NCBI GenBank assembly: GCA_030035585.1
Contig: CM057473.1
Span: forward strand, 12,698,501 to 12,762,500
Direction: 5' to 3'
Length of the DNA stretch: 64,000 nucleotides
Source: Dugong dugon
Taxonomy: Eukaryota; Chordata; Mammalia; Sirenia; Dugongidae
The notes beneath the pieces were generated by a model. It ran no database searches, was not told the DNA's origin, and saw nothing but the letters and a program-made list of their open reading frames with translations. Below, piece after piece: positions 58,835 through 64,000 of this stretch. The translations under genes were made by a program, and so were the position numbers. Every line of letters begins with the position of its first letter. Position 1 is the first letter of the stretch.

Positions 58835-59336
58835 TGTCTTAGTTATCTAGTGCTGCTATAACAGAAATACCACAAGTGGATGGCTTTAACAAACACAGAT
58901 TTATTCTCTTACAGTCTAGAATTCAGGGTGCCAGCTCCAGGGGAAGGATTTCTCTGTCAGCTATACGGGAAGGTCCTTGTCATCAATCTTCCCTGGTCTA
59001 GGAGTTTCTCAGAGCAGGGACCCCAGATCCAAAGGATGTGATCAGCTCCTAGCACTGCTTTCTTGGTAGTATGAGGTACTCCTGTCTCTCTGCTCAATTC
59101 TCTCTTTTATATCTCAAAAGCAATTGACTCAAGGTACAACCTAATCTTGTAGATTGAGTCCTGCCTCATTAACGTAACTGCCTGTAATCCTGACTCATTC
59201 ACATCGTAGAGGTAGGATTTATAATACAGAGAAAAATCACATCAGATGACACAATGGTGGACAATCACACAATACTGGGAATCATGGACTAACCAAGTTG
59301 ATACACATTTTTGGGGACACAATTCAATCCATAACA
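58835..59336 (-). mobile_element. MaLR-like solo LTR
   Basis: 'tgtcttagttatctagtgct' to 'cacaattcaatccataaca', TG...CA. Same family as 32116-32621 ('aaataccacaagtggat', 'ggtccttgtcatcaatctt'). Flanks 'gttag' (58830-58834) and 'gtcag' (59337-59341) differ at one base. Confidence 0.87.
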
Positions 59337-60206
59337 GTCAGTAAAATAAAATTTCTGGATTCTAGTCAATAAATTGACTACCAAGTGAAACTATGAAAAG
59401 ATATTCTTCCCTTTGACTGTTTTAACTAAATCCTTGGCTGGTATAACTAGGTCTTATCAATGATAAACTACTCATAGAGTCAACCTTTACTTGATCAATT
59501 ATCCAGACACCACCATAGTCACCAGCTGATCTGGCCTTCTCTTTATTATGAACCCATTGATTATTCAATGATCACTTATTGAGACTCTGCTCTAGGCTAG
59601 ACTTTGTGCCAGGTATTGTGGATAAAAGAGTCACCTACGTGCTATCTTCCTGATGGTGTTGAGGGGGGGGGGCGATTGATATTTATCAAGTTATTAAATG
59701 AAAACAATAAAATATCAACTATGACAATTGCTATAAAAAAGAGTTCTATTTACAGAGCTTAAAATGTGAGTATTTAGCATAGAGAAAATTTGGAAATATT
59801 TTATTAAGCATTTATCTGAAACAAGCATAGGCATTAACTAGATGGAGCGGGAAAAGAAGAAGAAACAGATTTGCAAAACCCTATGATAGGAGAGCCTGAA
59901 GATTGGCCTAAGGGTTGGAATGGAGAGAATGACAGCCACTGTGCTGTCAGAAGAGGCAGGGGTCAGTGCAGGGTCTTAGAGCTTGTGTTCAGTACTTTGA
60001 TCTATATCATTTTAATAGAGGGATGTCATTAGAAGGTTTTAAACAGAGAAGTGACATGATTAGATTGGAGGGAAGCCAGCATGCCTAGGGAGTATCAGTT
60101 GTTAAAAAGACTTAATATTTCAACTAAAGGAGTTTGGATGATCATGATGTTGGTGCAGATGATCTAAAGTGAATGGATTTGAGAAGCATTTAGAAAATAA
60201 AAGCAA
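59337..60206. other. Ancient interspersed repeat remnants
   Basis: 59555-60130 contains phrases of an old mammalian repeat ('gactttgtgccaggtattgt', 'gtgcagggtcttagagctt', 'acagagaagtgacatgatt'). I cannot name the family securely (L2/MIR-type). No gene. Confidence 0.45.
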
Positions 60207-60550
60207 GGGGCAATGCTAATCCAGTGGTAGAATTCTCACCTCCAACGTGGGATGCCAGGGTTTGATTCCCAACCAATGCACCTCATGTGCAGCCACCACT
60301 AGTCTGTCGGTGGAGGTTTGGGCGTTAGGTTGATGTTGAATGGGTTTCACCAGAGTGTTAAGACTAAGACTGACTAGGAAGGAAGACCTGGTGACCTACC
60401 CCTGTAAATCAGCCAGTGCAAACTCTAAGAATAATAATGGACTGGACCAATCTGCAGCTGATCATGGGGATGATGCAGGACCAAGCAGTGCTTCACACTT
60501 TTGCACATGAGGTCATTATGAGTTTGGGTCAGACTTCATCACAATTTAAC
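60207..60550 (+). mobile_element. tRNA-Gly-derived SINE with RTE-like tail
   Basis: The head (60210-60281) reads 'ccagtggtagaattctcacc' and 'gggtttgattcccaaccaat', a degenerate tRNA-Gly with B box. The body contains 'gactaagactgactaggaag' and 'gctgatcatggggatgatgc', then a 3' end like RTE ('ggtcattatgagtttggg') and a CAA-type tail 'caatttaacaataac'. Confidence 0.88.
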
Positions 60551-60911
60551 AATAACCCCTGCTATAAGTGAATATAGAGTTCACTGTTATGTAGTGCTTA
60601 ATGCAAATAAAATGAAAAAAAAGAAAATCAATTAGGCTTTTTAAGTGATCAGAGATAAATTTATTGAGGGAAACATTCATGAAGGTATACAGTTCCCTTG
60701 TCCTCATACTACCATTGTGTCCCAGCATCTTGACTGAACCACCTAAAAGAAAGAAAAAATCAAAACAAAACAAAAAGCCTGCAAGCACGTCATCTTGCAA
60801 GTGCAATACATAGAGTGAAATCTCTACTACGTCTCGTTACTCAGTAAGGTAAATACACTAAACAGATAGTGATGGATAAACAAAGATACTGCTCAGAGGC
60901 AGTGACAGATG
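60551..60911. other. Spacer between two inverted SINEs
   Basis: No gene. The 86-codon minus-strand ORF is low-complexity Phe-rich. Confidence 0.45.
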
Positions 60912-61258
60912 CACTGTTGTTGGCTGCCATTGAGTTGACTCCCAACTCATGGTGACCCCATACACGAGTGAATGAAATCCTGCCCAGTCCTGTGCCATTC
61001 CCAGGATTGGTTGCAGGACAGATCATTGCGATCCATAGAGTTTTCATTGGCTGATTTTCAAGTAGATCACCCGGCCTTTCTTTCCAGTCTGCCTTAAACT
61101 GGAAGCTCAGCTGAATCTTGCTCAGCATCATAGCATCACACCAGCCCTCACTGACGACGAGCAGTGACTGTGCATGAGATCCAGTGGCCAGGAATTGAAC
61201 ACCGGTCTCCTGCGTGGAAGGTGAGACTTCTATCACTGAACCACCAATGCCTAGTAAA
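60912..61258 (-). mobile_element. tRNA-Gly-derived SINE, inverted relative to its neighbour
   Basis: On the minus strand 61250-61181 reads 'gcattggtggttcagtgata' and 'tgttcaattcctggcca', close to a tRNA-Gly with TCC at the anticodon position. It continues through the SINE body to an RTE-like tail at 60912. The acceptor stem no longer pairs fully. The overlapping 168- and 104-codon ORFs are by-products of the repeat. Confidence 0.88.
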
Positions 61259-61777
61259 TCTATAACTAAGGCTGTGGAAAAAGGAGAGGTGATATGGAAC
61301 AGTGATGAGTACTGAAAATAAAGCAAAACCAGGCACACCTTCTTCATTTATGATTGGGTGGTAATTAATAGATACAATGCTGTCTTCTCTTAGGAAAAAA
61401 ATATGATTGCCAGAAAAATCTGAGATTTTCTCTCTTCCTGACAGATGCCACACAGTTACCACTTTACTCTAATTCATGGTGACAAAGAGCAGATAAGTGA
61501 TTGCCTCTGAGGGGTTAAGACTGTCTAGAGAGTGGCATGAAGGAGCTCTGAAATAAAAGCAAATGTTCTATATCATCTTTTGGCTGGTGGTTACACTGTG
61601 CATGCAAGTCAAAATTCGTCAAACTCAATACTTAGGATCTGAGCATTTTTCATATATAAGTTTTTCTTCAATTCAAAAAGGAATAAAGTGTAAAAATGGA
61701 TACATATTTCAGTTTTTCATGTCTGAAGATAAGTGATTAAACTTTATTAGTGAAAGTAAGATAAACTGGACATCACA
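61259..61777. other. Unrecognised spacer
   Basis: Nothing supportable. Confidence 0.45.
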
Positions 61778-61786
61778 CTTTGAATA

Positions 61787-61946
61787 ACAAAAACAAACCG
61801 AACTCATTGCCTTCAAGTCGATTCTGGCTCATAGTGACCCCATAGGACAGAGTAGAACTGCCCCATAAGTTTTCCAGGGAGCAGCTAGTGGATTTGAACT
61901 GTCAACCTTTTGTAGCTCTTAACCACCATGTCACCAGGGCCCCTAC
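61787..61946 (-). mobile_element. AfroSINE with 9-bp TSD
   Basis: 'cattgccttcaagtcgattc', 'aggacagagtagaactgccc' and 'taaccaccatgtcaccaggg' on the minus strand. Flanked by 'ctttgaata' at 61778-61786 and 61947-61955. Confidence 0.93.
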
Positions 61947-61955
61947 CTTTGAATA

Positions 61956-62311
61956 GAGAGAACTAAAAAGAAACTTGATGATTTTTAAGGTTTAAATTTA
62001 TGTTACATTTTAAAAAAGGGCTAAGCCATCTTTTTCGTTTCAGAGATAAAAGAGAAACAACAGGAAATATTAATAGACAAAGACCCACATTCCATTTCAG
62101 GAAGACTTCAAGAACACATGAATCTTTCTGTAATACCAACAGGCTGAGGTAGGAAGCTTTGTGATAGTGTATGTTCTACACAAAAATAAGATGACTAGTG
62201 GTCAGGAATGTTAGGAGACATTTCTACAGGTGATGAGATCTGATAGCGGGCCTTGGAGATTTTATGATTTGGGGAGATTCTAAGTTTTCTATTTCAAGAT
62301 GCCAACAATAA
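61956..62311. other. Unrecognised spacer
   Basis: Nothing supportable. Confidence 0.45.
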
Positions 62312-62474
62312 AAACCTAAAACCAAACCGGTTGCCGTAGTGTCGATTCTGACTCTTAGTGACACTATAGAACAGAGTAAAACTGCCCTATAGGGTTTCCA
62401 AGAAGCAGCTGGTGGATTCGAACTGCCGACATTTTGGTTAGCAGTCAAAGCTCTCAAACACTGTTGGCTCCTTA
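62312..62474 (-). mobile_element. AfroSINE, near full length
   Basis: 'accaaaccggttgccgtagt', 'cgattctgactcttagtgac' and 'gaactgccgacattttggtt' in order on the minus strand. Confidence 0.92.
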
Positions 62475-62842
62475 TCAACAATGGTCTGTCTTAAATCACC
62501 CTAGCATAGCCATTCATGTATGTGTTGCTGAAAGCTGTGCTTACGTATCGTTCATATCTCACTGTCACAGTTAACACATCTGCTATCACCTCTAAAGTAA
62601 TGTACTTATAAAGGTATGTACAGATTTCTATTGGTTTCCTTCAATTTTCTGAGCCTATTTTAATCTTCCATGGCCTATTCCCCATTTTATATCCTGTGCA
62701 GTTTAGATTTTACAAAGGAATTGAGCTAACATTTTTTTTTCTCATTTACTGTCTAAGTTACCATGTGAGAGAGAAAACAAATGACATTAATAACATTTTA
62801 GTCCCTAGTAAAATCTTTCTTAAAAAAAAAAAAGCTTCCAGA
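62475..62842. other. Unrecognised spacer ending in an A-run
   Basis: An A-run at 62822-62833 directly precedes the next L1 and may belong to its insertion site. Confidence 0.5.
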
Positions 62843-64000
62843 GGAGGCGGGGCAAGATGGCGCTCTAGGCAGAAGCACCACGCCATCCCTCCACAGCAAA
62901 GATCCGAAAAACTAAGCCTAACAGAGAATCAACAATCCTGAAACCCTAGAACACCAAATGAAGAGATAAAGAACTCAGCCAAACACCAAATGGAGTGAGA
63001 ATACTAAAAGAGAACGGAGAGTGACCAGAGACTCATGCAGAGATTCCTTACCAGCTAACGCAGCACGGATCCACCATCTTGGATTCCTATCGGAGACCAG
63101 CGAACGGGAGAGCAGCCTCGCAGAGCGTCCAGTGGGAGACAGAACGACCGGCAAACTGTGGTGCGCGCTTTCCCACCCCCCACCACTCTCCGCCTCGGCC
63201 GGGGCTCCCCTGCTTTCCGTGGCCAGGGTCCCTGGGCTGGGGGGCGCCGGTGCTTGGATTCCACGTGCCTGGGCTGGCGGCTTTCTGAGAGCCGTTTTCT
63301 GGCTACTGGTGAAGCTTTTTCTGCCGCTTCGCCCTCCTTTTGCCTGGGTGCCTGGTTCCGAGCGCCGTCTTCGCTCTCTCCTGCTGGCTGTGGGGCTGCT
63401 TTTGGGCGTGTGGCTGCTTCCAGGTCTGGGCTGCTGCGCTGACAAGATCCCGGGGCCCTTGTTCGTTCGCCCCTCTGCTTCCCGTGGCCACAGTCTCTTA
63501 ACCCCGAGACTGCCGGCTGCTTGGAATTCGCACCCCTGAGTGGGGGCTCTATGGGTCCCATTTGTTGGCACAGACTGCTGGTGTTGCTTTTTTTTTTAAA
63601 TTTTATTTTTCTTCTTTTTTAATTAGTTTTGTCATCTTTTCCCTCTTTTTCCCTTTTGTCTTTCTTCATTGTTTACTTTTTCGTCTCTCTATCTCTTCCT
63701 TCTCTTTCTGATCCCTGAATACCAGGTGATGTATGCCTCTGTACTTTCTGGCCAGGCTGTGCTGTGAAAACTGAGACCGACTCTCCCAGACCTCATAGCT
63801 GCATCGGTGGGATCCCTGGGAACTTTGCAGTTCTTTAACTTTTCTGATTTTTATTTGTTCATTCTTTCCTTTTCTTTCTCTTTCTCCTTCTGGTTTCCTC
63901 CATCCCATAGTCTCTCATCTGTACATTCCAGCGACAAGCTCACCTAGCATTCTTTTATGTTTGTATGCTTTTTGCTCCTGCTCCTCTCTCCTCTCTCCCA
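62843..64000 (+). mobile_element. Second long L1: 5' UTR only, cut by window end
   Basis: Starts near 'aggaggcggggcaagatggc' and follows the 5' UTR of the full-length copy in reverse: the 5' leader 62843-63220, one ~265-bp monomer (63221-63485), then the single-copy part 'taaccccgagactgccggct' onward. By comparison with the first L1, the last base here corresponds to about 47852 there, so ORF1 should begin roughly 320 bp beyond the window. Whether it is intact cannot be seen. Confidence 0.93.

Noticed and set aside
61181-61250. A tRNA-Gly gene on the minus strand
   Set aside because: It is the head of a SINE, continuous with the SINE body. The acceptor stem and T-loop are degraded, so it is not a functional tRNA gene.
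60841-61347. 168-codon minus-strand ORF
   Set aside because: Runs through a tRNA-Gly-derived SINE in a chance frame.

Overview
This window is mammalian nuclear DNA, and I see no host gene in it. It is AT-rich and dominated by layered transposable elements. The host is most likely an afrotherian, and an elephant or close relative is my best guess. The basis is about two dozen copies of a tRNA-derived SINE whose wording (the 'ggagccctggtgg' head and 'tatgagtcggaatcgactc' tail) I recognise as AfroSINE, plus RTE-class LINE fragments ending in the same sequence and a long L1 with an unusual layout. The species call is from memory of repeat families and cannot be settled from this window alone.

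Layout. 1-13 kb: the 3' end of an old L1, several SINEs (one nested inside a tRNA-Gly-derived SINE), RTE 3' ends, and an LTR candidate holding a SINE. 13-25 kb: ancient MIR-like pieces, a short DNA transposon with terminal inverted repeats (TIRs), a head-to-tail SINE pair, LTRs, an LTR split by a 930-bp TA-flanked DNA transposon, and a 709-bp L1 3' end. 25-36 kb: mostly unrecognised AT-rich sequence, a solo LTR that split a SINE with a perfect 5-bp target-site duplication (TSD), a second LTR with a perfect 5-bp TSD, and a 222-bp inverted repeat around a 687-bp spacer. 36-40 kb: a reverse-transcriptase-bearing RTE LINE split by a solo LTR and abutting an endogenous-retrovirus pol scrap and an MLT1-like LTR. 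40.8-49.3 kb: a full-length minus-strand L1 of about 8.5 kb. 49-62 kb: minisatellite-like repeats, a nearly perfect 133-bp tandem duplication, SINEs, a 5'-truncated L1 and another LTR. 62.8-64 kb: the 5' UTR of a second long L1, running off the window end.

The full-length L1 is the centrepiece. ORF2 (46107 down to 42286, 1273 codons) keeps a single reading frame from end to end and is interrupted by only three in-frame stops. All the endonuclease and reverse-transcriptase catalytic residues I could check are present. ORF1 has one frameshift. The 5' UTR carries two tandem monomers of about 266 bp, whereas the second L1 at the window end carries one, so monomer number varies within the family. 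A 431-bp inter-ORF spacer holds a 63-codon ORF whose stop overlaps the ORF2 start as ATGA.

I found no convincing evidence of an undescribed functional system. The observations most worth following up are the L1 inter-ORF architecture, the 5' UTR monomers and the antisense ORF shared by the two L1s, the shared 3' tail of RTE and the SINEs, and the inverted repeat at 35.3-36.4 kb.
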